This document shows, piece after piece, positions 11,291-37,162 of a stretch of DNA of 64,000 nucleotides (positions within the stretch are counted from its first letter, which is position 1; each line of letters begins with the position of its first letter). Source of the stretch: Atrina japonica (taxonomy: Eukaryota > Mollusca > Bivalvia > Pterioida > Pinnidae). The stretch is taken from NCBI GenBank assembly GCA_030159075.1, contig BROG01000027.1:1623501-1687500 (forward strand), in the 5' to 3' direction. The notes beneath the pieces are model-generated. The model did not search any database. It worked only from the letters and a program-made list of their open reading frames with translations, and was not told where the DNA came from. The position numbers and the translations under genes were made by a program.

Positions 11291-12972
11291 AAAGAGAACG
11301 TTGTTGTTGTCAATCCTTTGACAGTCGCAAAGAACAGGAAAAACAAAAATGGTGTTAGACTGTAGGCATATTAATCCATGTTTACATAAGTTTAAGTGTA
11401 AATTTGAAGATGCATCAGTCGCTCGACTATTATTCAAGACAGGTTATTTTTTATTCAAATTTGATTTAAAAAGTGCATATCACCACATTTCTATTCTACC
11501 AGATCACAGAAAATATCTGGGTTTTAAATGGAATTTTGATGGTGTTGATAAGTATTTTGTCTATAACGTGTTAGCGTTTGGGATTGCGACTGCAGGTTTT
11601 ATTTTTACAAAATTAGTGCGAGGACTGGTTAAAACATGGCGGTCAAAAGGTCATAAAGTTTTTGTCTATTTAGACAACGGTCTAGGGGGAGCATCTTCTC
11701 TCGAAAATGCTCGGGCTGTGAGTGTTTTTGTACGTGACAGCTTGTTAACTCAGGGGTTTTTAATTGCCGAAGAGAAATGTATATGGGAGCCAGTAAATGT
11801 CATCACATGGTTAGGGATCGTATGGAACACCGTAGAGGGCAAAGTTTTTTAAACAAAAGAACGCATTAAAAGGTTATTAGATATGGTTATATCAGTAATA
11901 GCAGACTCGGAGAACAGAAAGCAGTTGTTTTAAGTAAAACATGTAGCTTGCATTGCCGGTCAGATTATTTCAATGCAGATTGTTATTGGAAATTTGGTTA
12001 GATTAAGAACAAGAGAGTTGTATAAATGCATTTTACTTCGGTCAAATTGGCATTCATTAGTTCCTATAAACGAGTGCACATTAAACGAGTTGATGTTTTG
12101 GAGAAACAATATATCAGAGCTAAACAACATAGGTAAATGCATAACCGAAGTAGATCTTTGTACTGTGAATGCATATAGTGATGCATCAGCCACTGGGTAC
12201 GGCGGTTTTATTGAATTTAGTCAGACTGTTGACAATGTAGAACGGAGCTCAGTTCAGTAAACTGTGATTACATATCACCCGACTGTGGGAGTTGCATAAA
12301 TTGTAAGCGTACGAAAGCTTTTATTGGAAGCTGGGATGTACTAGAACAGAATAAAAGCTCCACATGGAGAGAACTGCAAGCTATTAATAAAATGGTTTTA
12401 AGTTCAGTTGATGTGTTACATACAAACAAAGTCAAATGGCGTACTGACAATAAAAATGTAGTGAACATTGTAAAAATGGAAGTACGAAAACTGATTTACA
12501 AAAGATAGCTTGTCAATTGAATGACGTATGTATGGAAAACAAAATTAATATTGTGCCTGTATGGGTTCCAAGGAACGAAAACAATGTAGCTGATTACTTA
12601 AGTCGTTGTTCAGATTGTGACGATTGGGAAATACAATCTTGGGTATTCATGAGATTAGATCATCTTTGGGGACCTCATACTGTGGATAGGTTTGCAAATG
12701 ACAAAAATAAAAAATGTAAGAGGTTTAACTCTAGATTCTGGTGCAGAGGTTCTGAAGCTGTTAACAGTTTAACACAGGACTGGTCACAAGAAATGAACTG
12801 GTTGGTTCCTCCTCCAAGTTTAATTTGTAAGTCAATAAATAAGATGATAAATGAACATGCCATAGGAACTTTGTTGGTACCTGTCTGGAAATCTGCTCCA
12901 TTTTGGCCTCTGATATTTAATGAAAAACAGCAGTCTTTCAGATTTGTAGCTTTGAAAATAAGATTTATTTGA
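11291..12972 (+). pseudogene. DIRS-type reverse transcriptase / RNase H, broken
   Basis: The open pieces (11,349-11,852, 11,973-12,260 and 12,517-12,972) are separated by stops and frameshifts. They give VLDCRHINPCL, FKFDLKSAYHHISI (RT motif A), LAFGIATAGFIFTKL (motif B) and VYLDNGLGG (motif C), then LGIVWNT. The RNase H text is NAYSDASATGYGG and WVPRNENNVADYLSR. The tail is VDRFANDKNKKCKRFNSRFW and GTLLVPVWKSAPFWP, characteristic of DIRS-order pol. The second catalytic aspartate of motif C is Asn (YLDN for YLDD). Together with the stops, this copy cannot reverse-transcribe. Confidence 0.8.
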
Positions 12973-13019
12973 TTTTATTTTAGGCATAAAGCTTGATTCA
13001 AGCATAAAGACAGCTTTCA

Positions 13020-13984
13020 AGGATTCCGGTATTGACGAACAAAATTCATTGTTTCATCTTCATGAGAGTTTGGCCAGAAGACTTGTAAATTCAAAAAGTG
13101 ATTCCACCGCACAGAAATACTGGTATAGTTTTTCAAAAATTGAAAAATTTATGCATTTTTCGAATTTTCAGTTTTCCCAACAGAGCCAATTCATGTCGCT
13201 TTATATTTGACAAGTTTATTAGACTCAGGAGCATCTTTTGCAAGTGTTTCAACAGCTGTTTATTCGATCAAGTGGATGCATGAACTTCGATCTTGTACTG
13301 ATCCTACAGCAAATTCTTATGTGCAAAATTTATTGGAATCATCCAAACGGACATCCAGGAAAATTGTGAATAAAAAAGACCCTGTTACTGTCGACATGTT
13401 AATAAATCTTTGTGATATATTTGTCCATTCTGCAGACCTGTTAGTTATTAGAGATTTAGCGGTGATTGTATTATGTTTTAGTGGTTTTTTGCGTTTTAGT
13501 TAGATGACTACATTACTTTGCAAAGACATCGTCATTAGAGACGATCATTTATTGATAAAAATCAGAAAAAGTAAAACTGGCCAGTACAGAAATGGTAATG
13601 AAATTGTTATTGCCAAAGGTCACACTTCTGCTTGCCCAGTAACAATTTTTCGTAAATATGTGCATTTGGCAAACATAGATTTGTCTACAGATTCTTATTT
13701 ATTTAAAGCAGAGTGTAGGTAAACTAATTAATAAGAATAAACCACTTAGTTATACTACAGCCAGGGATAACATTTTAAAGAGATTAGCATTGGTTGGAGG
13801 AGACTCCAAGAATTTAGGTTTACACTCACTTAGATCAGGCGGTGCAACTGCAGCCGCAAACTCAAATGTTAATGACAGGAACTGGAAACGTCATGGTAGG
13901 TGGAAGTCCGACAGTAGTAAGGACGGATATGTAGTCGATTCTTTGAACAGTCGATTGTCGGTTTCCAAGCAGTTAGGTTTGTAA
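13020..13984 (+). pseudogene. Tyrosine recombinase of the YR retroelement, broken
   Basis: Frames from about 13,020 to 13,984 encode a phage-integrase-like tyrosine recombinase. The first catalytic Arg lies in CFSGFLRFS at about 13,480-13,500. HSLRSGGATAAANSNV (the H-x-x-R box) is at about 13,817. HGRW and the nucleophile Tyr in KDGYV are at about 13,890-13,935. An in-frame TAG follows GFLRFS at 13,501, and another stop or frame change lies at about 13,720-13,790. In this family the protein resolves the cDNA circle into the genome. The catalytic residues seen are conserved, so inactivation is recent or limited to point lesions. Confidence 0.8.
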
Positions 13985-14020
13985 TACATGTATTATCACA
14001 GCTTTCTATCTTTGTAAGTT

Positions 14021-14092
14021 CTATGTACACGGCTGGCTAGTCGACAAACAAATATTTTTGTTTTGTTTTTTAACGATTAGTGAAGAAAAGAC
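14021..14092 (+). repeat. Split direct repeat B1
   Basis: Begins CTATGTACACGGCTGGC and ends TTAGTGAAGAAAAGAC. It matches B2 at 14,654-14,725 with a few differences, mainly in the T-run. Confidence 0.85.
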
Positions 14093-14241
14093 TGAAAAAT
14101 TTCTACGTTTCGTAGTATAGTAGAAATTTGTTGTCTTATCGTAATGAATATTCATTAACGTAGTGGTCAAGGGTCTTTTGAAAAAGAATGTAAAGAAAAC
14201 CAGTTCTAGTCTCGCCGTCAATCTGTGCATGTCAAGTTTTT
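14093..14241 (+). repeat. Split direct repeat A2
   Basis: Directly abuts B1. It repeats A1 (TGAAAAATTTCTACG to CATGTCAAGTTTTT) minus a 22-bp palindromic segment. Confidence 0.85.
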
Positions 14242-14653
14242 CAAAAATAAATTTCATGTTATTTTCTAGCATACGATATATTCAGTTTTTTATTTAAACA
14301 GTATTTAGCGCAAGCTTAGTACGTTTTTGTTTTCAGTGATCTAACCTAGCAACGTGCATTAGCCCAGTGTCTTAAGCACAGGTTCCCCGTTAACCTGTAA
14401 ATATTCAGGTTTAGGGTTTTTCCTGGACGGCTGGGAAGGTGAGGAAACATTAATTTTTCATCATTATTTTTTGTCTCTGTTTTTGATATACACAAATGCG
14501 TGTATTGATGTATTAGCCAAATGACGGTAATACATGAATATGAACATCTATTTTTATGTATTGTTGTATAAAATGGTTTTTTCTGTATACATTATTATTA
14601 ATTTTTTTTTATAATCAATAAGAATAAATGTAATGAGAATAAAATTACGGCGG
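14242..14653 (+). repeat. Insert between A2 and B2, containing LTR-like repeat
   Basis: This segment splits repeats expected to be contiguous. Its core (about 14,340-14,510) is an inverted, diverged copy of window positions 1-235, which abut the gypsy-like pol. A solo LTR insertion is the simplest reading. No clear target duplication was found by eye. Confidence 0.45.
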
Positions 14654-14725
14654 CTATGTACACGGCTGGCTAGTCGACAAACAAATATTTTTTTTTTGTT
14701 ATTTAATGATTAGTGAAGAAAAGAC
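14654..14725 (+). repeat. Split direct repeat B2
   Basis: The second copy of B1, marking the 3' end of the tyrosine-recombinase element. Confidence 0.85.
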
Positions 14726-15189
14726 CTGCTCTTTAGAACAGTCTCACTACAATATTTGCTATAGATACCGTCAATTCGGACAGTGAATCACTTTCTGTTC
14801 CCTTTCCGCATACAGCACAAAACCTAACAGCTCCTTTGAAGCCTCACAGTAGCGATGTTTATGATAAGTATAATGATAATTTTCTGTGAAAACGTACGGT
14901 AGCGTATAAGGCTCACCTGTCAAAATATTTTTCTTGAGAGGGAAAATATTTTATCTGGCTGCCGCCACTTAATTATCTGGCACTTATGTATCGGTCGCCA
15001 TTTGGTATTTTTCCGAAATTTAATAATGTGTCGATATACATCGTGGTTACAGAACATCTATTAAACAAATCTCACAAAAACTAACAAGTCTATGATTTTG
15101 TAATTAAATCATGTTAAACATCCATGACCTGAAGAGCCGAATCCCAGTCGTATCGAGACCTGCAGTTATCTACGCTTTTAAAACAATTG

Positions 15190-15640
15190 GACGATTAAAA
15201 GTAAAATTGAAGAAGTACCAATCAATAATCAAAACTGAAGTCCATTATAACACGACGAATTAGATGTGCAAATGGTCTAAACATGAAGAACAATTACGAA
15301 TCCCAAACGGGATAAGACCAGGTGTCCGAAAGGAGTCAGCGTCTTCTGATGGCATGCCACACCCGTCGCAAATGTTCCATGGAAATCTTTCTAGTTCGAT
15401 GAACTGGTCAAATTCGGTAAAAAGGTCAAGTTTGGTGATGGTGTCAAGTTCGGTGAAAAGCATGATTGGTGAAACGGAGTCACTGTCTGTGGCCATGATC
15501 CAGAATACTATCTAATATTTCTGAGAGGGGGGCTTTATAATGTTTAACAAGATCCCCGTATCGACCATAAAACTTCTTAAACGACGACTCCAAGCGTTCA
15601 ACAAATCACGAAATTTGCTTTCAAAATTACGATAATACCA
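15190..15640 (-). mobile_element. Penelope-like 3' fragment (inverted copy of 2,530-3,030)
   Basis: Read on the minus strand it has the RT C-terminal text ending in the GRYGDLVKHY-like segment near 15,570-15,530. The same 3' tail follows as at 2,750-3,030 (GACGGGTGTGGCATGCC, GACTCCTTTCGGACACC, ATTCGTCGTG). The two copies are highly similar over about 300 bp. Confidence 0.7.
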
Positions 15641-15989
15641 ACGTTAATATTCGGAATAAATAATATCACAAATTGGTAGTCGAAGTAAAGAAGAATAGCA
15701 TGATCGAATATGTCGTGGAACATTATACAGTCATTATACAATATTATACCTCTTCATAAATTCTAGCGATTTCATTGGACAATAAGCGTTGAGTATTTTC
15801 CACTGTCTCGGTCATTCCAGGGTGATATTCAGCAGGGTGATATTCAATAAAAATACCACATGCGCAGAAATGTTTTCCTATGTAGTAATTAGGTGTAACC
15901 TCTATATGAGTTGTGTAACATACATTTCTTCGACGCAGAATGGAACCGAAAGAAACAACAACCGAAATTAAATGATTTGACAGAATTTA

Positions 15990-16520
15990 TATAGCATTAT
16001 AGCAACTAAGCTATACGATAAACGCGACGATTTCGGCTTTCCCATCGTAAATTTTCCACATTTAAGTAGTAATATCCCTTAGTCACCCGCATATGGAGTT
16101 TATATTTCACAAATGATCCGATATGCCAGGGTGTGCACAACATATGAAGATTTCATATACAGAGGTTAACTACTCACTGACAAATTGACACAGGGATATC
16201 GAAAACCGCGTTTAATGTCAACGTTCCGCAAATTTTACGGTCGGTATAATAGTCTTGTTTGCGACTTCTCTGTTTCACTAAGTGAAATGTTGAGTTGCCT
16301 TTTCGTTGGCGGTTGTTGAGACGTCTGTACCAATTGTGACGAGGATACACTCCTCACTTGTTTCATTGGACTTGACTGTGGACTCACGGCGGGTGTGACC
16401 GGTCGCCAGGGGATGCTTACTCCTCCATGGCACCTGATCCCACCTCTTAGTTTCCAGAGGTCCGTGTTTGTCCATTTTTACCGGATTTGTATCTATGTCC
16501 TGGACATTCTATTGATTTAT
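15990..16520 (+). mobile_element. Penelope-like RT C-terminus and 3' tail
   Basis: The plus-strand text LYDKRDDFGFPIVNFPHL, then VYISQMIRYAR and TFRKFYGRYNSLVCDF, is the C-terminal part of a Penelope-type reverse transcriptase. A TAG interrupts it after SSNIP, with a further stop downstream. The tail GTGACCGGTCGCCAGGGGAT plus CTCCTCCATGGCACCTGATC marks the 3' UTR family that recurs on both strands across the window. Confidence 0.75.
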
Positions 16521-16774
16521 ACTTTGGTATCTGAAATTTTTATATCAAATATATTTGCTGAAGTCAGCCAAACAGACATGCTCGCTTCAAAATCGACGCT
16601 AAGAACGGTTTGGGTATCGATGGCATTTTTTATTACGAACGTGACGAACTTACGTACATGTAGATTTTTGCATGAATAAAGTATAAAAATAATACTGCTG
16701 ATGCAGTTTATTTTGTGTTTTAAGTAATTCAATGGATAATATATGCTTCAATACAGTGGATCGGTATAATATAA

Positions 16775-16911
16775 TAAATATAACATTCCTGATTGGGTGG
16801 TAGTGGAAATTGTCACCCCGAGGAAATACATTGTCAACCGAGGCGAAGGTTGACAATATTTCTTCGGGGTGACAATTTCCACTACCACCCGATCAGGAAT
16901 GTTATATTTAT
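16775..16911. repeat. Long fold-back (hairpin) element
   Basis: The two arms are almost perfectly complementary over about 60 bp each: AACATTCCTGATTGGGTGG and GGAAATTGTCACCCCGAGG on the left, and their complements on the right. They flank a short loop around GAGGCGA. Only a few mismatches and a small bulge are present. It resembles a fold-back MITE. A transcript through it would form a long dsRNA hairpin. No coding function is seen. Confidence 0.85.
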
Positions 16912-17469
16912 ATAGTGTTACTCTATCTTAAGAATCTCATGGATTTTGTGTACTCTTTCAAACTCTAGAGTAGTAGTCATATGACAGTATTAAGGTGATA
17001 TCTCCTGAACCTAAGAACTATCAGTATATTGGTATCTGTGATTTTTTTATATTTAAACTTTCAATTCGATTTTATAAGTATAAATGATTATTCACACGAA
17101 TTGATATTTTTCTTCTAGAGTGAACATAGCTTTACCACGTTCGATTATAGATCATACACATTATGAATAGTTAAAATAGTCGCACACTGTTGAGGCATTA
17201 ATATATTTATCTCGAACTATGAATAAATTTTGTTAAATTGGAAACGATGTTTGATTGAAATTTAGATATGACACCGACACGCATCTAACAGTCAATGATC
17301 GTTTGAACTTGATGTAAGATAAACATATGTTATATATATATATCCTTGTATACGCACAACTTTGTTTCATTGCATTCGACATGGCCATATATAACGAAGA
17401 CAGAACAGGTATTTTTAACATCATATACAAGATTAGTATGTCAAAACGTTTCAGGAAATATCTCATCAG

Positions 17470-17472
<3 letters not shown>

Positions 17473-17554
<82 letters not shown>
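17473..17554. repeat. (TA)n microsatellite
   Basis: About 40 uninterrupted TA units. The open frames here are low-complexity Tyr-Ile artefacts. Confidence 0.95.
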
Positions 17555-17558
<4 letters not shown>

Positions 17559-17646
17559 AAAATTATAAAATATAATTTAAAATTGATATAATTCACATTA
17601 AAGGAGAAATATGGCTAGTAATATTTTCGAGTTGATTTGACACACG

Positions 17647-17649
<3 letters not shown>

Positions 17650-17730
<81 letters not shown>
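17650..17730. repeat. (TA)n microsatellite
   Basis: A second TA tract about 100 bp from the first, again without coding content. Confidence 0.95.
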
Positions 17731-17732
<2 letters not shown>

Positions 17733-18124
17733 TGCATTTCTTTGTCATCCAAAAATAAATGATGACGTCTTTAAAAGTGGGATGAATTTTAAATCTGTGC
17801 ACAAAATTAATAAAGGGGCATGAGATGAATACAAATCAACGCAATTCAAATGTTTCGATCTGCATGAACAGACTGCACCATTTGTACTTTTGTTATTCTT
17901 TTTACTTATTATTTTATTATTTCATTTTTTAAGATTATGTCGTCATGAGATCTGTACATATACTGACAAAATATAAATGCAAACACGGATCTGTACGCTT
18001 CACCGACTTCACTCTCTGCGAATCCATTCATAATCCTTTTACACAGAAAGTATTTAGATCTATGTCATTTCAAGCACTGAACGGCGTAATGAAACATATA
18101 ATTAATTATATAACAGATAGGGTA

Positions 18125-18240
18125 CGAGTAAAGTTAATATTATCAACAATACCAAAGTTATAGTTTTACAGAAGAGGCCAAAACAAGTGATCAAGACGAT
18201 CGTTTCTCTTAATACGATTTCAGGTAAGTGACTTCCACAT
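18125..18240 (+). repeat. Copy of the CAAAGTTAT...GACGATCG interspersed repeat
   Basis: Contains AATACCAAAGTTATAGTTTT, CAAGACGATCGTTTCT and a trailing ATTTCAG block. It is the same family as the copies around 28-34.7 kb. This one is partial. Confidence 0.6.
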
Positions 18241-18745
18241 GTTGTAGTTCTCATATACGGAGTTGATGTTGGAGTTAAAATACAACATATGTTTTTGTGC
18301 TTGTTTAACACTCGGCACATACATTTTCTTCGGAGATGTATATTTCACAGTTCAAATAATAATAATCAGACCGTGGAAAGCCAGGCATTATTAACCTAAC
18401 CTAACTATAACTATTTAGTTCTGAACTAACCTTGTCATTGGGGAATTTTAAACAGTTGTGTAGTAACCTTCTATAAATATCTAAATTTTTTGTTGTTTTT
18501 TTTAAATTTTGTCATACTCAACATTACTTCATTTTTATTGCTACTTTGTATCCGAGGAAACATTACCGCCAACAACTGACAATTTTTATACACACAACGT
18601 AGGAACAGTTGATGTAATTATTTCTGTTGTTCTTTTTTTTCTTTATTTGGTCTTTGGTCCAGGGTCATCGTATCTTTTCGACTTGTTGATCACTCTCTTG
18701 TATATTACAGAAACAGGAAAATAGCATCACACAAAGCAAAAGGAT

Positions 18746-33292
<14,547 letters not shown>

Positions 33293-33479
33293 ATTGTATC
33301 ATTAAACACCATTACCTTGATATACTGATTAATCTGACAAATATCAGTTAATACATAACAAAATAATATTACTCGGACATTATATTTTGCATATATCCTA
33401 TTTGATTGGTTCTGTTACCGGAAATCCAATAATTGCTCTATAAACATTTATTGAGATGTATTTATGAAATCTCAGATAC

Positions 33480-33720
33480 TAAAGTATAGATATTCATGAT
33501 GTTCAGGATACATATGCAAATCTGGACAATCACGTATTTCTGGAAATCCAGAAGTGGATCAGGTGCCATGGAGGGGTAAGCATCCCCTGTTGACCGGTCA
33601 CATCCGCCGTGAGTCCACAGTCAAATTCAAATGAAATAGGTGAGGAAGAAGTCGTCGTCACAGTTGCTATAAATAACTCAACAACCGCAATCGAGCAAGT
33701 AAATCAACACACTCAAATGT
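33480..33720 (-). mobile_element. Penelope-like 3' tail, minus strand
   Basis: CATCCCCTGTTGACCGGTCA and GTGCCATGGAGGGGTAAGCA are the tail motif inverted. The adjoining AACTCAACAACCGCAATCGAG block matches the segment at 34,740-34,790. Confidence 0.65.
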
Positions 33721-33784
33721 CAAATTAAAGGCCAGCGATAGCTTTTTCTTCTTTTGATTCAGAAGCATTTGAAAGAAGTCCGTT

Positions 33785-34655
33785 TCATATGAATATTATT
33801 AACAATACCAAAGTTATAGTTTTACGTGAGGCCATAAAAATGCTTAAAACGATCGTTTTTGTCAATAAAACTTCATCAAATGAGCTTAGATTTAGGTCAG
33901 AAAATAAAGGGATACAATTGGTCCCCATGCGAAAGCAGATCATTTGCTGAAAGACCTGGAACAGAAGTCACCTATTTTATTCAATACTCAAACTCAACTA
34001 ACTTTTCATAATGTTTGTATATTGACGGCATGCAATTGTAAATAATGATAAAATATTATAAACATAATACCAAAGTTATAATGCTCAAGACGATATCGTT
34101 TCTGTCAATTAGACTTCATCAGTTGAGCTCCAATTTGAAAAGTATGTGTATTTTCTAAAGAGAAAGTGGTATCATACAAGGCCAAATAATATCTCTAAAA
34201 GTATAGCCGAAATCCGTCTAAGAGTAACCACTGTAAAAAAATTACTATCTTAGCTTTAGAAAATTTTCGAATTTAAATGGTGTTATCAGTGCCAAATATT
34301 ACTTTAGTATAAGATGAACAGCTGGTACAGAAATACCAAGTACTTGGTTTATGTATACCCTCGGGGACTCAAACGGTCCACAAGCAGTGGCAACGACCTA
34401 GTGGTTATAAATATTATAAACATAATGCCAAAGTTATAATGCTCAAGACGATATCGTTTCTGTCAATTAGACTTCAACAGCTGAGCTCCAATTTGAAAAG
34501 AATGTGTATTTTCTAAAGAGAAAGTGGTATCATACAAGACCAAATAATATCTCTAAAAGTATAGCCGAAATCCGTCTAAGAGTAACCACTGCAAAATAAA
34601 AATGACTATCTTAGCTTTAGAAAATTTTCGAATTATAATGATCATTCATTTTAAA
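33785..34655 (+). repeat. Three tandem-like copies of the CAAAGTTATAATGCTCAAG repeat
   Basis: Copies start at about 33,795 (partial), 34,055 and 34,410. The last two are near-identical for over 200 bp, including CTCAAGACGATATCGTTTCT, CAATTAGACTTCA, GAAAGTGGTATCATACAAG, CCGTCTAAGAGTAACCACTG and CTTAGCTTTAGAAAATTTTC. The unit ends near ATGGTGTTATCAGTGCC in the longer copies. Confidence 0.75.
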
Positions 34656-35169
34656 GAAATGTTTAAAAGTTGTTTAAGTAAGTAGTCAAATTTTGAGTAC
34701 CGTACAGTCAAGCACAAATGAAATAGATGAGGAAAACATCCTCGTCACAATTTGTACAGACAAGTCAACAACTGCTATCGAACAGGTAACGACATTTCAT
34801 TTAGTGAAGCAGAATTTTCAATTCACAAGAACTACTTATGGTAGTTATCAATCTTCTCCCTTTTTATTTTTATTTATGTCTTGGGAATTCATACAACAGC
34901 AAAATAGTGAAAATATCACTATATTAGGAACTCGGTAAATATAAATATTTACAGGAATTAGAATTCCACGTAAATAAATATGACGTATGTCTATCTTTCT
35001 CAAATAAAAATACCAGCGAAATGTCTAAAATACAGTTACAATTGTGTCCCAAAGTCTGCTAGATTTAGACGATTATCTATAGATTCGATCAGTTACGGTC
35101 ACGTATGATTGTATCATTTTCGGTTTCAAAAGTGTCGAGTGTCTAGAGCCTCGCGTTTTATTTCATTTT

Positions 35170-35310
35170 AATTTAACTGTGAACTCACAGCGGGTGTGTC
35201 CGGTCGACAGAAGATGCTTAGTCCTCTATGGCACTTGGTCCCACTGCCGGATTTTCAGAGGTCCGTGTGTGTCCTATTTTCATCTGATTTGTACTTCCTT
35301 TCCATTAATA
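35170..35310 (+). mobile_element. Penelope-like 3' tail
   Basis: ACAGCGGGTGTGTCCGGTCG, CTATGGCACTTGGTCCCACT and GAGGTCCGTGTGTGTCC mark the tail family. No RT coding sequence is left. Confidence 0.65.
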
Positions 35311-35319
35311 CTTTTTTTA

Positions 35320-36480
35320 AATTTTACAGTCAGATATCTGAAATCCTGTCAGTGAGAATGGTTTATTCCTTCGTTAAAGATATTATAAAAAAGTTTCCCC
35401 CAGCAGTAACACTGGATAGTACCTCGTTACTGAAAACCTGAAGCGTAAAGCATATCTATTTTAGCAAAGTTCGTATTTTCCAATTTTACAATTCTAATAC
35501 CCATTTAATACAACTAAAACTAAACAATTTATATGTACAATGAATGAAGTCTTGTAAATACCTGACATCAGATTATTTGTGTGGATTTGGTTTTTTATGC
35601 GATGTACGATTTCTGTTTACTCAGATTATGTAAGATGTAGACAGGAGGGCGTATCAAAAAAGATTGAAAATCGTACTAACAAATATGTAACTATGATATG
35701 TAACTATGATGATCACTTCACAAAACTAGCAGTTTTTTTTTTGTCTGAAAACGTATTTGTTGATATCGAAAATACAATTTTAGGATTCCTTTCGTTATAT
35801 ATTAGAAACTTTAGCAAATGTTGTATAAATGGCAATCCATTTGGAAACGTTGTCTCTTTCTTTTGACAATCTTAAATGATTCTCAGATGTTTATGGTCGT
35901 GGACTCTAATCTTTGCTTTTTACACACATAAAACACAATGCATTTATTTATCACTTTAATCTTAAACTTTATCATCCATAAAATTGGAATTATCATAGTC
36001 CGGATCATTCAATACTGTATGTTGGTAACAAATTATCAGGACTTTTAACATATATTCTCTTCGGTCATCCACTGTTTTGATGAATACCTTCACAAAAACA
36101 GCTGATTTATAGCCTCAAAGGAGATTTAAGAATGTTGATTTTTCATGAATATCAAAATACATGTTCTTTTGTTTAAGACTTATAGACATGCATATTTCAG
36201 ATAATGAACGATTTATACTGGTCAATATCTTTATTTTACATTTTTGTTTTTACCGTACAGTTTGTCTTCATGCCCGACTATAGCAAATAAAGCTAATACC
36301 GGACACATTGTTGTGGATGAATAAAATATTTCTCACTCGTGTTTTTATTATTGGTATTTTATGTCGAATATCTTACTGCTGAAGTCGCCAGTAAGTACAT
36401 CAAAAGGTACATCGATAATTGACCTGCACAGTAGTTAACTGAACACTGCACTAAGAAAATATATAGAAATACATGTAAAT
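35320..36480. other. Intergenic DNA, nothing identified
   Basis: An open frame at 35,579-35,866 (95 codons) has no recognisable family, start context or neighbour support. No gene is called. Confidence 0.4.
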
Positions 36481-36485
36481 TAAAA

Positions 36486-36630
36486 TGTGAACTGAGAGTT
36501 TTCCTGTTTAAAAAGGAGATCAAAAGCAGAACTGGGAATGTTCTTGTTTTGAAGGTAGATCAAAAAGAGAACTGAGAATTTGTTTGGTTAGAAGTTTGAT
36601 CAAAAACAGAACTGAGAATTGTAAAAAAAG
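36486..36630. repeat. Three-copy tandem repeat (about 60 bp)
   Basis: GATCAAAA(G/A)CAGAACTG(G/A)GAAT recurs at about 36,520, 36,560 and 36,600, with similar spacing text containing TTTG/TTAGAAGG. It lies shortly upstream of the Polinton insertion site. Confidence 0.6.
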
Positions 36631-36866
36631 TCTTTCTAATTAGTTTAGGTCTGTGTGGTTAAGACTTATAAGTGGAAAAATCTATGCTTGAAAGTAAAAG
36701 GTTGTGCTGGGGTGCATTTCTTTACGTGAATCTGAAACATGATTCCGAATCATTTTTATATTTCACTGTTTCCTTTAAGTGAAACAGAAACATGATATCG
36801 AAACAAATGAAACATAAGCGATCGATGATTCAGATCGAAACATAAACCAAAACCGATCCGGAAATT

Positions 36867-36872
36867 AGTGTC
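36867..36872 (+). repeat. Left target-site duplication AGTGTC
   Basis: AGTGTC immediately precedes the left terminal inverted repeat and recurs immediately after the right one (59,136-59,141). Six bases is the duplication length made by Polinton integrases. Confidence 0.9.
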
Positions 36873-37162
36873 TGCTGCATAGGGGGGTATATCCGTGTTG
36901 GCTCATTTGCATATTGATGTATGCATATGACTAATTAATATGTAAATTAGGAAATAGATAATAGGTATAGATGACGTAACAACTTTTAGTGGTCGTATTT
37001 GAATTAATTTAACACCTAATTAATTACAAATACAAGAACCAAAATGCGCTGTAAGCAGATAAAATAGGATGAGGTCATGCTTTCTAAGTATTGAAATAGA
37101 TCAAATGTGCTGATAGAAACCAAAAACGATGACATAGCAAGAATAAATGCTGAGACTGTCAT
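36873..37162 (+). repeat. Left terminal inverted repeat of the Polinton
   Basis: Begins TGCTGCATAGGGGGGTATAT. Compared by eye with the complement of 58,846-59,135, there are about eight or nine differences over 290 bp, including two single-base indels (roughly 97% identity). Confidence 0.95.

Larger units (their letters stand above)
10095..14725 (+). mobile_element. Tyrosine-recombinase retroelement with split direct repeats
   Basis: The order is repeat A1 (10,095-10,267), gag plus RT/RNase H, tyrosine recombinase, repeat B1 (14,021-14,092), repeat A2 (14,093-14,241) and repeat B2 (14,654-14,725). A1-pol-B1-A2-B2 is the split-direct-repeat layout described for Ngaro and PAT-type elements of the DIRS order, which integrate through a circular intermediate by recombinase rather than integrase. 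About 410 bp of unrelated sequence separates A2 and B2, which should adjoin, and looks like a later insertion. Pol carries multiple stops, so the copy is inactive. Confidence 0.8.

Noticed and set aside
17327..17802. Tyr-Ile repeat open frames on both strands
   Set aside because: They are translations of (TA)n microsatellites and have no composition or start context of a gene.
35579..35866. 95-codon open frame
   Set aside because: No recognised domain or neighbour support in AT-rich DNA.
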